From NCBI GenBank assembly GCA_015272215.1, contig JACYMD010000007.1:1-64000 (forward strand): 64,000 nucleotides of DNA. Reading direction: 5' to 3'. The notes under the pieces are model-generated. The model saw nothing but the letters and a program-made list of their open reading frames with translations. It was not told the origin of the DNA and searched no databases. Source of the DNA: Rivularia sp. T60_A2020_040. GTDB lineage: Bacteria; Cyanobacteriota; Cyanobacteriia; Cyanobacteriales; Nostocaceae. Positions 19,675-30,460 of the stretch are shown piece after piece. The number at the start of each line of letters is the position of its first letter. The stretch's first letter is position 1. The position numbers were made by a program, and so were the translations under genes.

Positions 19675-21081
19675 ATGAGCAAAGGCACTTTATTTGATAA
19701 AGTTTGGGATTTACATACGGTTAGTATGCTTGCTTCCGGACAAACGCAACTGTTTATCGGACTGCATCTGATTCATGAAGTGACAAGTCCTCAAGCCTTT
19801 GCCATGTTAAAGGAACGGGGTTTGAAAGTGATGTTTCCTCAACGCACGGTGGCAACTGTTGACCATATCGTGCCTACCGAAAATCAAGCGCGTCCTTTTG
19901 TCGATACTTTGGCTGAAGAGATGATGCAGGCTCTGGAAAATAATTGCCAGGAGCATAAGATTACTTTTTACAATATTGGTACCGGAAATCAAGGGATTGT
20001 TCATGTCATCGCTCCAGAATTGGGACTTACACAGCCGGGAATGACTATTGCTTGTGGAGATAGTCACACTTCAACTCATGGTGCATTTGGGGCGATCGCC
20101 TTTGGTATTGGCACCTCTCAAGTGCGGGATGTGTTGGCTTCCCAAACCTTGGCGCTATCTAAATTAAAAGTCCGCAAAATTGAAGTCAACGGTAGTTTAA
20201 ATCCTGGTGTTTACGCCAAAGATGTGGTACTGCACATTATCCGCACTCTCGGTGTTAAAGGTGGTGTGGGATATGCTTACGAATTCGCCGGTACCACCTT
20301 TGAGCAAATGAACATGGAAGAACGGATGACTGTGTGTAATATGTCCATCGAAGGTGGTGCGAGATGCGGTTACGTTAATCCTGACCAAGTTACCTATGAA
20401 TACCTTAAAAATCAAGACTTTGCGCCCAAAGGTGAAGATTGGGAACAAGCTGTTAATTGGTGGAATTCTATCCGTAGTGATGCGGATGCAGAATATGATG
20501 ATATCGTAGTATTTGATGCTGTTGATATTGCACCTACAGTTACTTGGGGAATTACTCCCGGTCAAGGTATAGCAGTGAATCAAACTGTTCCGTTACCCTC
20601 CGAATTACCATCCGATGAACGTTTTCTTGCCGAGGAAGCTTATAGCTACATGGATTTAGCACCCGGTAATCCCATTAAAGGTACAAAAATAGATGTGTGC
20701 TTTATTGGTAGCTGCACCAACGGTAGAATCAGCGACTTACGAGAAGCCGCGAAAATTGCCCAAGGACATCACGTTGCCTCCGGTGTCAAAGCCTTTGTAG
20801 TTCCCGGCTCCGAACGAGTCAAAAAACAAGCCGAAGCCGAAGGTTTAGATAAAATCTTTCAAGCAGCTGGATTTGAATGGCGCGAACCGGGATGCTCTAT
20901 GTGTTTGGCTATGAACCCCGATAAATTGCAAGGAAGACAAATCAGCGCTTCTTCCTCCAACCGCAACTTTAAAGGAAGGCAAGGTTCCTCTTCCGGACGT
21001 ACATTATTAATGAGTCCAGCAATGGTTGCAGCCGCCGCAATTAAAGGTACAGTTACAGATGTACGTGAATTAGTTAGTTGA
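19675..21081 (+). CDS. leuC: 3-isopropylmalate dehydratase large subunit
   Basis: Aconitase-family subunit that isomerises 2- to 3-isopropylmalate in leucine synthesis, together with LeuD. At 468 residues it is full length. It starts [13 protein letters not shown]. The 4Fe-4S ligands are in FIGSCTNGR (about 344-352) and in the [14 protein letters not shown] pair. The active-site loop [19 protein letters not shown] is present near the C-terminus. leuD follows 192 bp downstream on the same strand, separated by short AAAATCT repeats, so co-transcription is likely but not certain. Confidence 0.97.
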   Translation: MSKGTLFDKVWDLHTVSMLASGQTQLFIGLHLIHEVTSPQAFAMLKERGLKVMFPQRTVATVDHIVPTENQARPFVDTLAEEMMQALENNCQEHKITFYNIGTGNQGIVHVIAPELGLTQPGMTIACGDSHTSTHGAFGAIAFGIGTSQVRDVLASQTLALSKLKVRKIEVNGSLNPGVYAKDVVLHIIRTLGVKGGVGYAYEFAGTTFEQMNMEERMTVCNMSIEGGARCGYVNPDQVTYEYLKNQDFAPKGEDWEQAVNWWNSIRSDADAEYDDIVVFDAVDIAPTVTWGITPGQGIAVNQTVPLPSELPSDERFLAEEAYSYMDLAPGNPIKGTKIDVCFIGSCTNGRISDLREAAKIAQGHHVASGVKAFVVPGSERVKKQAEAEGLDKIFQAAGFEWREPGCSMCLAMNPDKLQGRQISASSSNRNFKGRQGSSSGRTLLMSPAMVAAAAIKGTVTDVRELVS

Positions 21082-21273
21082 TAATTAATTGTTAATTGTT
21101 AGTTGAAAAGGTAAGGGTAAGAGTGGGAAGAGGGGAGTCATGAATAATTAATTTTCTACTTGCTATTTATTCTTAGCTCCTAATACCCCATGCCCAATCC
21201 AAAATCTCAAATCTCAAATCCAAAATTGTCAATTTCCCAATCCAAAATCTAAAATCTAAAATCCAAAATTGCC

Positions 21274-21870
21274 ATGAGTGAAGTTAAAACAGTTTCCGGA
21301 AACGGTATTCCTTTAGTCGGTAACGACATCGATACAGATAGAATCATCCCAGCCAGGTTTTTGCGTTGCGTTACCTTCGATGGCTTGGGGAAATATGCCT
21401 TTGCAGATGATCGAAAAGCACTTGTAGATAAACATCCTTTCGACCAACCGCAGTATCAAAATGCCAATATATTAGTAGTCAATCGCAACTTTGGCTGTGG
21501 TTCCTCCAGAGAACACGCACCCCAAGCCCTCGCAAAATGGGGAATTCAAGCTTTAGTTGGCGAAAGTTTTGCAGAAATATTCTTCGGTAATTGCGTAGCA
21601 ATGGGCATTCCTTGTGTTACCGCTGATACTGCTATTGTTCAAGAATTGCAGGTCATGTTAACAGATAATCCCCAAGTAAATATCATCATAGATTTGCAAA
21701 TTATGAAAGTGCATTGCGGTGATTTTTCAGCAGCCGTAAACATGGGTGAAGGAGCGAAAAATATGTTTATTTCTGGTACTTGGGATGCTTGCGGACAATT
21801 AGTCGCAAATGCACCGAAAATTCAACAGACTACAGCAAAATTACCCTATATGAATTGGGCGTATTTATAA
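21274..21870 (+). CDS. leuD: 3-isopropylmalate dehydratase small subunit
   Basis: 198 residues, swivel-domain partner of LeuC. It shows [18 protein letters not shown] near the N-terminus and the conserved [15 protein letters not shown] (about 71-85), then [13 protein letters not shown]. It is in the usual order after leuC. The intervening 192 bp are made of CCAAAATCTCAAATC-type repeats that look like later insertions into a leuCD operon. Confidence 0.97.
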   Translation: MSEVKTVSGNGIPLVGNDIDTDRIIPARFLRCVTFDGLGKYAFADDRKALVDKHPFDQPQYQNANILVVNRNFGCGSSREHAPQALAKWGIQALVGESFAEIFFGNCVAMGIPCVTADTAIVQELQVMLTDNPQVNIIIDLQIMKVHCGDFSAAVNMGEGAKNMFISGTWDACGQLVANAPKIQQTTAKLPYMNWAYL

Positions 21871-22061
21871 AACAATAGGGCGCAATTGATTGTAAAAATA
21901 CACAATTTTAACTTTGTGCGCTACCGTTTTATCAGCATAATTTGTTGAGAAAAAAACAAAATTACAAAAATTAATCATTTATTTATCTAAAATTTATCTA
22001 AAACTATCGGTGAAATTACTTTAAGTAGCGTAGAAAGTATTCATAGACTATTCATAACACC

Positions 22062-22553
22062 TTAAAATTGAAACCATGCTGTTAAGGCGATCGCCAAAGC
22101 ATCAGCGGCATCATCAGGACGAGGAATGTAGTCTAAATCAAGTTCTCGTGCTACTGCTTCTTGAACTTCCGATTTTTCAGCCTTGCCATAACCAGTCAAA
22201 GCGAGTTTAATTTGAGCAGGTGCAAATTCTACAATAGATAAACGATGTTGTCCCAAGACTAACATGATGATTCCTCTAGCTTGAGCAACCAAGATAGTGT
22301 TTGCCATCCGGTAAAAGAAGAATTTTTCAATCGCTACCAAATCTGGTTGGGATTGTTCAATTACAGTATGTAAATCATCGTAAAGCGTACATAATCTTTG
22401 CTCCAGTGGAGTATTAGCAGGCGTACTAATTACCCCAAAATCTTGTAAAATTACTGATTCCGAAGGCGAATTAACTTGATTTTTTTGGCATATAATTACT
22501 CCAAAACCTAAAATTGCTAATCCTGGATCTAATCCTAAAATTTTTTTTTGCAT
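22062..22553 (-). CDS. ruvC: Crossover junction endodeoxyribonuclease
   Basis: Holliday-junction resolvase of 163 residues, acting with RuvAB in recombination. Catalytic acids are visible: the first Asp in [12 protein letters not shown], Glu in VAIEKFFF, and the C-terminal pair in [13 protein letters not shown]. The length is normal. Starts at ATG (22553), with the TTTTTTTTG run just inside the gene. It faces leuD convergently, and the spacer holds only AT-rich sequence. Confidence 0.95.
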   Translation of the reverse strand: MQKKILGLDPGLAILGFGVIICQKNQVNSPSESVILQDFGVISTPANTPLEQRLCTLYDDLHTVIEQSQPDLVAIEKFFFYRMANTILVAQARGIIMLVLGQHRLSIVEFAPAQIKLALTGYGKAEKSEVQEAVARELDLDYIPRPDDAADALAIALTAWFQF

Positions 22554-22734
22554 TTACTTTACAATATTTTCATATAACTAAAGTGATTTTACTTAATCTT
22601 TTCGCGAAGTTAATTAGATCAGTCCAATCAATTAGATAGAATTAATTATTGTTATAATTCCATTCTTAGATTTGAATGTTCTTAGTGTAAATTTTCAATT
22701 AATTATTGTTTAGACCACTGCTTACCATTGCAAT

Positions 22735-24144
22735 ATGTCAATTGGTTTTATCAGACAAGCCCTTAATCTCATGCAAGAACAGTCGCGTCGTCGCACTCCC
22801 CATCGAGTTAATCAGTGGTTTAAGTGGTTGTCCCCTGGGTTATCAGTCAAACGTTGGTTTTTAATGAGTATGGCTGGTGTAGTGCTGGCAAGTCTGGGCT
22901 TCGCAATTTGGAGCGGATTAACCCCAATTTATTGGGTACTGGAGTTGATTCGAGGCGCACTCTCGCTAATTACCAATATTATGCCTTACTACATTAGCGG
23001 ACCAGTGGTAATGATTAGCGGTTTGCTGTTGTTGCTTTGGGGACAAAGCCGTACTGTTGGTTCGATTACTCGCGTATTACAACCGGAAGGAAATGAAGAA
23101 TTAGTAGATCTACTCTTAGCTCATCGTAGATTATACAGAGGACCAAAAATTGTTGTCATTGGTGGTGGTACAGGACTTTCCACCTTGTTGAGAGGACTCA
23201 AAACTTACAGTGCCAATATTACTGCTATTGTGACTGTAGCTGATGACGGTGGTTCATCCGGTCGATTACGTGAAGAATTTGGCGTATTACCACCAGGAGA
23301 TATTCGTAACTGTTTGGCAGCTTTAGCAGACGAAGAAAAATTATTGACAGAATTGTTTCAATATCGCTTCAGTGCTGGAGACGGTTTAACTGGTCACAGT
23401 TTTGGCAATTTATTCTTAACTGCCATGAGTGAAATTACTGGGGATTTAGAACAAGCCGTTACTGCCAGTTCCAAAGTTCTCGCCATCAGAGGACAAGTAC
23501 TTCCAGCAACTCTTAGCGACGTTCGTCTCTGGGCTGAACTAGCCGACGGTCGCCGGATTGAAGGTGAATCAAAAATTACCAAAGCTGGTGGTAAAGTTGT
23601 GAAAATAGGCTGCACTCCCGCCAATCCACCCGGTTTACCTGCCGCACTCAAAGCAATCGAAGATGCCGATTACATCATCATGGGACCCGGTAGTCTTTAT
23701 ACCAGCGTCATTCCCAATCTTTTAGTACCCGAAATTGCCAGGGCGATCGCCGCAACATCGGTACCTAAAATATATGTGTGTAATATTATGACTCAGCCGG
23801 GAGAAACTGAAGGATATACAGTTGCGAATCACATTCAAGCTATTGATAAAGCTTGCGGACAAAAACTATTTGATGCGGTTTTGGTACACCAAAAATCTCC
23901 CACAGCCCGCGCATTGATCCGCTATGCTAAGGAGAATTCCCACCCTGTGTTTTTAGATCGCGAAGAAGTAATTATAAGCGGACGCAGAATAGTTTCAGCT
24001 AACGTCATGAGCGAAGATGAAATCGGTTGCGTGCGTCACGATCACCAAAAACTAGCGCAAGTTCTGCTACGTTGGTACAGTGGAACCCCCAAAGGAATGC
24101 GAAAGTTGTACAAGATTTTTCATAAAGAATCGACAATTAGTTGA
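22735..24144 (+). CDS. YvcK/CofD-like gluconeogenesis factor
   Basis: 469 residues. About 130 N-terminal residues contain two hydrophobic segments ([19 protein letters not shown] and a second near [20 protein letters not shown]). The YvcK core follows: [58 protein letters not shown], and [15 protein letters not shown]. YvcK proteins bind UDP-sugars and adjust carbon flux and cell-wall synthesis in other bacteria. The membrane-anchored N-terminus is common in cyanobacterial members. No operon partner is evident; tsaE follows after 154 bp on the same strand. Confidence 0.9.
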   Translation: MSIGFIRQALNLMQEQSRRRTPHRVNQWFKWLSPGLSVKRWFLMSMAGVVLASLGFAIWSGLTPIYWVLELIRGALSLITNIMPYYISGPVVMISGLLLLLWGQSRTVGSITRVLQPEGNEELVDLLLAHRRLYRGPKIVVIGGGTGLSTLLRGLKTYSANITAIVTVADDGGSSGRLREEFGVLPPGDIRNCLAALADEEKLLTELFQYRFSAGDGLTGHSFGNLFLTAMSEITGDLEQAVTASSKVLAIRGQVLPATLSDVRLWAELADGRRIEGESKITKAGGKVVKIGCTPANPPGLPAALKAIEDADYIIMGPGSLYTSVIPNLLVPEIARAIAATSVPKIYVCNIMTQPGETEGYTVANHIQAIDKACGQKLFDAVLVHQKSPTARALIRYAKENSHPVFLDREEVIISGRRIVSANVMSEDEIGCVRHDHQKLAQVLLRWYSGTPKGMRKLYKIFHKESTIS

Positions 24145-24189
24145 TCGTCAAGTTTATTGCAAAATCAAACAAACAGACTTAAGCATTCA

Positions 24190-24260
24190 TGACTTCTCTG
24201 CCGGGAAAAGGCAAAATGCGTCTCCGGAGGAGATACGGAGACGCGGAAGCAGGAAAAATT
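24190..24260. repeat. GCGTCTCCGG hairpin repeat
   Basis: ATGCGTCTCCGGAGGAGATACGGAGACGC forms a stem GCGTCTCCG/CGGAGACGC between yvcK and tsaE (about 24219-24246). It is a G/C-rich dispersed-repeat type and could act as an attenuator between the two genes. A strong Shine-Dalgarno AGGAG for tsaE is at 24286-24290. Confidence 0.55.
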
Positions 24261-24298
24261 TTGCTCGGTAATTTTAGAGCGCTTTAGGAGCAAAGACA

Positions 24299-24796
24299 AT
24301 GAAAATCCTTCTTGAAGATGCACTTGCAACTCAAAATTTGGGCATAATTCTCGGCAAAACCCTAACTGCCAATAGTGTAATTTTACTAGAAGGTGATTTG
24401 GGGACGGGTAAAACTACCTTAGTGCAAGGTATAGGTGAAGGTTTGGGTATTAACGAAACAATCGTTAGTCCAACTTTCACTATTATTAATGAGTATACTC
24501 AAGGACGCTTACCCCTTTACCATCTAGATTTATATCGTTTAGAATCTCGTGAAATACTGGGCTTAAACCTCGAAACTTACTGGGAAGCTCTTGAAGTTGC
24601 ACCGGGAATAGTAGCTATTGAATGGGCGCAACGAATGCCTTATAAACCCTCTTATTATCTCACCATACATTTAACTGAGGACAACCGGGACATTCAAGCG
24701 TCTAACTCTTCTATACGCTTTGCCGAAATCACTCCATTTAATTGCACTCTTAGCGAGAAAATCCTCAGCTTAACTGAAGAATATCATTGTCAGTAG
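24299..24796 (+). CDS. tsaE: tRNA threonylcarbamoyladenosine biosynthesis ATPase
   Basis: 165 residues. TsaE is the P-loop ATPase that works with TsaB and TsaD in making t6A37 of ANN-decoding tRNAs. Walker A is GDLGTGKTT (about 33-41). SPTFTIINEY and the LDLYRL segment are the family signature, and IEWAQRMP is the switch/Walker B-like strand. The ATG is set by AGGAG eight bases upstream. Confidence 0.95.
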   Translation: MKILLEDALATQNLGIILGKTLTANSVILLEGDLGTGKTTLVQGIGEGLGINETIVSPTFTIINEYTQGRLPLYHLDLYRLESREILGLNLETYWEALEVAPGIVAIEWAQRMPYKPSYYLTIHLTEDNRDIQASNSSIRFAEITPFNCTLSEKILSLTEEYHCQ

Positions 24797-25561
24797 CAAT
24801 ATCTCTTCTAAAACATCAAGGCTTAGATATACTCCCACAAGTAATCTAGGTTCTTTCTGTAGTCCGTTCTATCTGCCACTGCCTCGTTCATCAAAAAAAA
24901 TGCAGCACATTGTAATTATAATCACCCAATAATTGATTTACAAAATAGAAAGACGTATTCATTTTTCGCGCTTATTTTATACTAACTATGACGATTGATT
25001 AAGTATCATGCCAAACCAAGTAAGAGTTAACAAGGGAGGATGATACCTTAATTAGTCATAAATTTGTCAAGTATTTTATTTTTAGGGTTTTTTGTCAGTA
25101 GATGCTTCTAAATAGTGCTTGTTTACCAAGATTTTTATCATCTTTAGCAACCAAGCTTATTTATTTTTGTGTTTAGTTTGACACGTTTATTAGTGATATG
25201 CCTGAGTAATTGCTCGTAAGAGTAAATGCTAGTAATTTATTGAAAAAAATAAAGTTAAGATTAAATTAATCTTTTTGTCTTAAGTAGTTTTGCATACTCT
25301 TAATAATTGCAGTATCTAGATTTTTGTGGTTTGTCAAATGTCATAAATACTGAAAAATTTAATTTTTAACTACAATTAATCCGATTAAAAGCAGAATATA
25401 TACTTAAGAAGAACGGTTGAAGGAACTTAGTGTTTAGTATAAATATAAACATAATAATAATTACGTAAATTTTGCTAGATGAAAAATAGACTATTTGTAC
25501 CTGTAGTTGACTGAAAGTTTAACTAATTAGTGCCTTCAAATTACTGGTAAACAAAAATAAA
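24797..25561. other. Long AT-rich intergenic region
   Basis: About 765 bp between tsaE and the pyrC terminator. I found no ORF with protein-like features, no member of the dispersed repeats, and no hairpin with a T-tract other than the pyrC terminator at its right end. A small RNA cannot be excluded; the only relatively G/C-rich stretch is about 24820-24895. Confidence 0.5.
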
Positions 25562-25586
25562 GCGCTTGTGTAAAAACCACAAGCGC
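25562..25586 (-). terminator. Intrinsic terminator of pyrC
   Basis: A perfect 9-bp stem GCGCTTGTG/CACAAGCGC with a 7-base loop, followed on the minus strand by TTTATTTTTGTTT. It lies 27 bases after the pyrC stop codon. Confidence 0.85.
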
Positions 25587-25612
25587 CCTTAAGCTTTTTA
25601 CCTGATTAGGAA

Positions 25613-26932
25613 TTAACGCTCAAAAGTTAAAGCTCTACCTCTGATAGAAGTATTTAACTCACCTTTGTGATATACAACTTCACCTCCAACAATAGTTGTT
25701 ACCGGCCATCCCGTGAGATTCCAGCCTTCAAAAGGACTCCAACCGCATTTAGTCACAAGTTCTTCGCGGCGGACTTGTTTGCGCGAATTTAAATCTACTA
25801 GCACTAAATCGGCATCATAACCGGGAGAAATTAGCCCTTTATTGGGAATAGAATAAGCAGTAGCAACAGCAGTTGACATCCAGTTAACAACTTGAGCAAC
25901 AGTACAACGTCCATCAACAGCGGCAGTTAACATTAAAGGTAAAGAAGTTTCGACTCCCGGCATTCCCGAAGGAGTTTGAGGATAAGTTTGGGCTTTTTCC
26001 TCTAAAGTGTGGGGTGCATGATCCGTTGCAATAAAATCAATTACTCCATCCAACAAAGCCTGCCAAAGTACTTGATTATCATCAGGAGTTCGTAAAGGGG
26101 GATTCATCTGCGCCAAACTGCCTATTTTTTCATAAGCAGTTGTATTCAACAATAAATGTTGGGGTGTGACTTCTGCCGTCACCCAACTGGGTTTATCTTC
26201 ACGAAGTAAATTTGCTTCCTCTGCCGTAGACATATGCAGAATATGTAGGCGACGGCGATATTTTTTAGCAAGTGCTAAAGCTCTTTTGGTTGCTATCAAT
26301 GCTGCAAGAGAATCTTGTATTTGCGAGTGAATAGCCACATCATGAATATTTGCAAATTCTTCTCTGCGCTGTCTTAACCTAGTTTGATCTTCTGCATGAA
26401 CAGCAATTAAAATGTTACCGTTGGCGAATATCCTTTCTAATATTTCTTGAGGATCTACTAGCAAAGGACCATGCATTGACCCCATGAAGATTTTAATTCC
26501 TGGAGTCGGGTTAGCGTGTAGTAATTCTGACAAATTATCTGAGGTTGCTCCAATAAAAAAGCCATAATTCACAAGACACTTATTAGCAGCACGTTCTAAC
26601 TTGTCATTTAAAGCAGCTTGACTAATCGTTAAAGGGCGCGTATTTGGCATTTCCAGGAACGAAGTCACTCCTCCCTTGGCACAGGCACAAGAAGCAGTAA
26701 ATAAGTCTTCCTTATGCTCCAGCCCCGGTTCCCGAAAATGTACTTGTGGATCGATAACTCCTGGCAACAAAGTTAACCCATCAGCGTCAATTGAACGGGT
26801 AGCTGTTTCCTCTATCTCTGATGGTGAAACGTTAACAATTTGGCGATCGCGTATCAACACATTCCCAACGATGGATTCACCATTGGGTAAAATGATGTTC
26901 GCACGGCGAATTAGTAAACCTTGAGATGACAT
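25613..26932 (-). CDS. pyrC: Dihydroorotase (class I)
   Basis: 439 residues. Cyclic amidohydrolase that converts carbamoyl-aspartate to dihydroorotate in pyrimidine synthesis. Metal ligands are in DPQVHFREPG (about 61-70). The carboxylated-Lys strand is probably GIKIFMGSM; further His ligands are in AVHAEDQ and ILHMSTAEEA, and the catalytic Asp in IATDHAPHT. The length and motifs fit the long class I DHOase used by cyanobacteria. It is divergent from lepB, with about 260 bp between. Confidence 0.94.
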   Translation of the reverse strand: MSSQGLLIRRANIILPNGESIVGNVLIRDRQIVNVSPSEIEETATRSIDADGLTLLPGVIDPQVHFREPGLEHKEDLFTASCACAKGGVTSFLEMPNTRPLTISQAALNDKLERAANKCLVNYGFFIGATSDNLSELLHANPTPGIKIFMGSMHGPLLVDPQEILERIFANGNILIAVHAEDQTRLRQRREEFANIHDVAIHSQIQDSLAALIATKRALALAKKYRRRLHILHMSTAEEANLLREDKPSWVTAEVTPQHLLLNTTAYEKIGSLAQMNPPLRTPDDNQVLWQALLDGVIDFIATDHAPHTLEEKAQTYPQTPSGMPGVETSLPLMLTAAVDGRCTVAQVVNWMSTAVATAYSIPNKGLISPGYDADLVLVDLNSRKQVRREELVTKCGWSPFEGWNLTGWPVTTIVGGEVVYHKGELNTSIRGRALTFER

Positions 26933-27193
26933 GAGAATATACCAAACTCAAATAACATTAAATTCTGACATACAGCGATCCTTAATTGAAGTTAAACTTA
27001 TGGAATGCCAGACAGTAGGGATTATGTGTTATTAACAACGAAGACTCTCTAGCTTTTCAATTACAAAATAACCACGTCAACATGACAACATAACTCCTAA
27101 CAGCATCTTTGTACAGTTAAGATAAAAAAATCCAGTATTTCTAGAAATCAGTCTCTTTTTGGAGCATAATTTAGTTTCTACTTGAGTAATTAC

Positions 27194-27868
27194 ATGCAAA
27201 ATCCAGTGTCTGACCATCACTCCAACCAACAACCCGATAATTCCTGGTTTTTTGAATTAGGTAAAACAATCGGATTAAGCATCGTGCTTGCTCTTTCGAT
27301 TCGCACTTTTGTTGCTGAAGCTCGTTGGATTCCTTCCGGCTCGATGGAACCCACTTTGCACGGTACTCCAAATCAGTGGGAGGCAGACAAAATAATTGTT
27401 GATAAGTTAAGTTATAATTTTTCGATTCCTCAGCGGGGAGATGTTGTAGTTTTTTCTCCTACAGAAGAGCTACGCAAAGAGCAATTTGAAGATGCCTTTA
27501 TTAAACGGATAATTGGTTTACCTGGAGAGAAGGTAGAGTTGATTGGGGGGAAAGTACATATAAATGGAAAGCCTTTACAAGAGCAAAATTATCTCGTTTC
27601 CGAACAAAATACATCTGTTGACGTTTGCGCTTCCGCATCTGCACAGCCATTTTTGTCTACACCTCAGACTATTCCACCAGATTCCTATTTAGTGTTAGGA
27701 GACAACCGTGGCAGCAGTTACGATGGCCGTTGTTGGGGTGTTGTTCCTCGTGGAAACATTATTGGTCGTGCGGTAGTTCGTTTTTGGCCTTTAAATAAAG
27801 TCGGTGGAATTGATCAAACCCCATTGTATAACGAGGAATTACCTCAAGACAAAATCAAAGCTGAATAA
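27194..27868 (+). CDS. lepB: Signal peptidase I
   Basis: 224 residues from the ATG at 27194; a TTG four codons upstream is a weaker alternative. S26 leader peptidase cleaving Sec signal peptides on the outer face of the membrane. One N-terminal membrane anchor (LGKTIGLSIVLALSIRTFVA). Nucleophile Ser is in IPSGSMEPTL, general-base Lys in FIKRIIGLPGE, then box E GDNRGSSYDGRCWG. A cysteine-containing insert (SVDVCASASAQP) between boxes D and E is unusual only in detail. Single unit. Confidence 0.95.
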   Translation: MQNPVSDHHSNQQPDNSWFFELGKTIGLSIVLALSIRTFVAEARWIPSGSMEPTLHGTPNQWEADKIIVDKLSYNFSIPQRGDVVVFSPTEELRKEQFEDAFIKRIIGLPGEKVELIGGKVHINGKPLQEQNYLVSEQNTSVDVCASASAQPFLSTPQTIPPDSYLVLGDNRGSSYDGRCWGVVPRGNIIGRAVVRFWPLNKVGGIDQTPLYNEELPQDKIKAE

Positions 27869-28333
27869 AATATTTTAATACATATCTATTGCTGTCTTTT
27901 CAAAAGCACATTTTTGTACATAAAGGCAGCTAATTTTTTGTGAATATGTCAAGGATGTCGATCGCGATTGTTTTTTTTCATGGCAATACGGTTTAGTTAA
28001 TAATAACTACTTTTTTATCACCAAAATCCCAATATAAGTCAATATAATTAAACAAATATTAATATTTGTTTAATTTATTTTGTAACTTAGAAAACATAAT
28101 ATATTTTATAACTTAAGACATAGACCTGTATGTATAAAATACTACTATGCTATAGCAAGCAATAGTAAGACAAATTAGATTCAAACGCTGTTTGGCAAGA
28201 CTGGTGCTATTTCAGATTTGAGATAACTACTTTAATTTAAGGAATAAATAAAACTTAAAAAATCATCAGAATAAGTCAATGATGATTAAAATTCAGGAAT
28301 TTAGGTTGCTTGTAATTATAGCTTGAATAAATT
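27869..28333. other. AT-rich spacer with a 30-bp perfect palindrome
   Basis: Between lepB and the REC-GGDEF-EAL gene. The notable object is a perfect palindrome at 28046-28075 whose half-site is AATTAAACAAATATT. The rest is AT-rich without coding signal. Confidence 0.6.
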
Positions 28334-30193
28334 ATGGAATTGACTCAAAAAAATACATTCGGGAATTACTCATCGCACCTTAATAAACAAGATATTCTAA
28401 TTATTGATGATACAGCGGATAACTTACGTATTTTATCCTCAATTTTAGCTAAAGTTGGGTATAACGTTCGCAAAGCTTTGAACTGGCAAATGGCTTTTAC
28501 TGCTTGTCAAACTCAATTACCTGATTTGATTTTACTAGATATCATGATGCCAGACATCGATGGATATGAGATTTGCCGACGTTTTAAAGCAAATCAACCA
28601 ACTGCCGAAATACCAATTATTTTTATCAGTGCATTAGACGATGTTTTTGATAAAGTCAAAGCTTTTAAAGTAGGAGGTGTGGATTATATTACAAAGCCCT
28701 TTGAATTTGCAGAAGTCATAGTCAGAATAAAAAATCAACTGGAGTTGAGGAACGCTAAATTAGAAGTTTTAAAATTAAATAATCAACTTGAAGAAAGAGT
28801 CAAACAACGGACTTTAGAACTTGAAAATACCCTCTTAAAGCTGCAAACAGAAATTAATTCTCGTCAAGAATTACAAAGTAAGCTATTAGAAAGTGCCTTG
28901 CGGGATGCTTTGACTGGTTTACCGAATAGAGTGTTTTTTATTAATCGATTAGAACAAGCATTAAATCGCGCCAAATTAGAAGAAGATTATCACTTTGCAG
29001 TGCTTTTTCTCGATTGCGATCGATTTAAAATTATTAATGATTCCTTGGGACATTTAGTAGGAGATAAATTATTAGTTGCTATAGCCAAGCGCTTGCAATC
29101 TTCGTTATCACCATTTGATACTTTAGTAAGATTAGGAGGCGATGAATTCGGTATTATTTTAGAGAACATTTCAGATATCAAGATGGTAATTAGTGTTGCC
29201 GAAAGTATCCTCAAATCACTGGGAAAGCATTTTAATATATCTAGATATCAAGTATTTATTAATGTCAGTATTGGCATAAATTGGGGCAGTTTGAATTACG
29301 AAAAATCCGAGTATCTCCTCAGAGATGCCGATACGGCAATGTATCGTGCCAAAGCGCTGGGAAGGGGAAGATTTCACGTATTTGATCCAGCAATGCATCG
29401 GGAAGCTATTCAAATTTTAGAATTAGAAAATGATTTGAGAAGAGCCTTAGAAAAGCAAGAATTAATTGTTTACTATCAACCGATAATTTCCTTAAATACA
29501 GGGACAATTATTGGATTTGAGGCACTTGTTCGTTGGCAACATCCTACCAAAGGTTTGATTTTGCCGACAGAATTTATTTCTGTAGCGGAAGAAACAGGGT
29601 TGATTTATAATTTAGATACTTGGGTATTACGATCAGCTTGTAACCAACTGCGTATTTGGCAAAATCATCCATCAATTCCTAAACCTTTACATATGAGTGT
29701 TAACTTGAGTGCAAAATTATTTTTACAACCAAACTTTATCGCTCAAGTTGACCAAATAATTTATGAAACTAAAATAAATCCTGCCTTCTTAGAGTTGGAA
29801 ATTACCGAAACTGTAATTATGGAAAATAGTATAAATGTAAAAACAATTCTTGAAGAACTTAAACAGCGGAATATTAAATTAATCATGGATGACTTTGGTA
29901 CAGGTTATTCTTCTTTAAGTTATCTGCATAGCTTTCCATTGAATACTCTTAAAATTGATAAATCATTTCTGAATTTGATGCAGGAAAATCATCAAAATGT
30001 TAGCTTGGTTCCAGCAATTATTGAAATAGCTCATTCAATGGGAATGAAAGCAATAGCTGAAGGTGTAGAAACTTGCGAGCAATTATCGCAAATTAGAAAT
30101 TTAAATTGTGATTTCGCTCAAGGAAACTTGTTTTCTTCTGCAATGGAACCACAATCAATTTTAGACTTAATGTTGACAACACCTCAATGGTAA
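28334..30193 (+). CDS. Response regulator with GGDEF and EAL domains
   Basis: 619 residues. Receiver domain at about 18-140 with acceptor Asp in LILLDIMMPDIDGYE and the Lys in DYITKPFEF, then a coiled-coil linker (about 140-185). GGDEF domain: LTGLPNRVFF, with active-site RLGGDEFGI intact, so it may be a diguanylate cyclase. EAL domain: FEALVRWQHP with the catalytic Glu, NLSAKLF, ELEITETVI and DDFGTGYSSL, so phosphodiesterase residues are also present. The net c-di-GMP activity is therefore uncertain. There is no membrane segment; input is via phosphorylation of the receiver. The next gene has a closely similar receiver. Confidence 0.94.
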   Translation: MELTQKNTFGNYSSHLNKQDILIIDDTADNLRILSSILAKVGYNVRKALNWQMAFTACQTQLPDLILLDIMMPDIDGYEICRRFKANQPTAEIPIIFISALDDVFDKVKAFKVGGVDYITKPFEFAEVIVRIKNQLELRNAKLEVLKLNNQLEERVKQRTLELENTLLKLQTEINSRQELQSKLLESALRDALTGLPNRVFFINRLEQALNRAKLEEDYHFAVLFLDCDRFKIINDSLGHLVGDKLLVAIAKRLQSSLSPFDTLVRLGGDEFGIILENISDIKMVISVAESILKSLGKHFNISRYQVFINVSIGINWGSLNYEKSEYLLRDADTAMYRAKALGRGRFHVFDPAMHREAIQILELENDLRRALEKQELIVYYQPIISLNTGTIIGFEALVRWQHPTKGLILPTEFISVAEETGLIYNLDTWVLRSACNQLRIWQNHPSIPKPLHMSVNLSAKLFLQPNFIAQVDQIIYETKINPAFLELEITETVIMENSINVKTILEELKQRNIKLIMDDFGTGYSSLSYLHSFPLNTLKIDKSFLNLMQENHQNVSLVPAIIEIAHSMGMKAIAEGVETCEQLSQIRNLNCDFAQGNLFSSAMEPQSILDLMLTTPQW

Positions 30194-30460
30194 ATATCAA
30201 GCTGTTGTAGATTTTAACCATCTTAAGTATAAAAAATAATTAAGATGTATACAACAATACTCGGATACTTGATAACTACTTCTATAATTTAAAGACGTTA
30301 TTTAATATACTTTTACGCATACAAAATGGATAGAATGTATTATTTTATAATAGTTATTCATTTGTGATTCCTTAATAGATTTTTCCAATTTGTAATAAAT
30401 AAACATAATAATTGTATGACTAAAAAAACAGCATTTATGGGATGTTTTTTAGGATAAAAA

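Noticed and set aside
24820-24895. Small RNA gene after tsaE
   Set aside because: The stretch is slightly G/C-richer, but I see neither a promoter nor a terminator, and no match to a known Yfr RNA motif.
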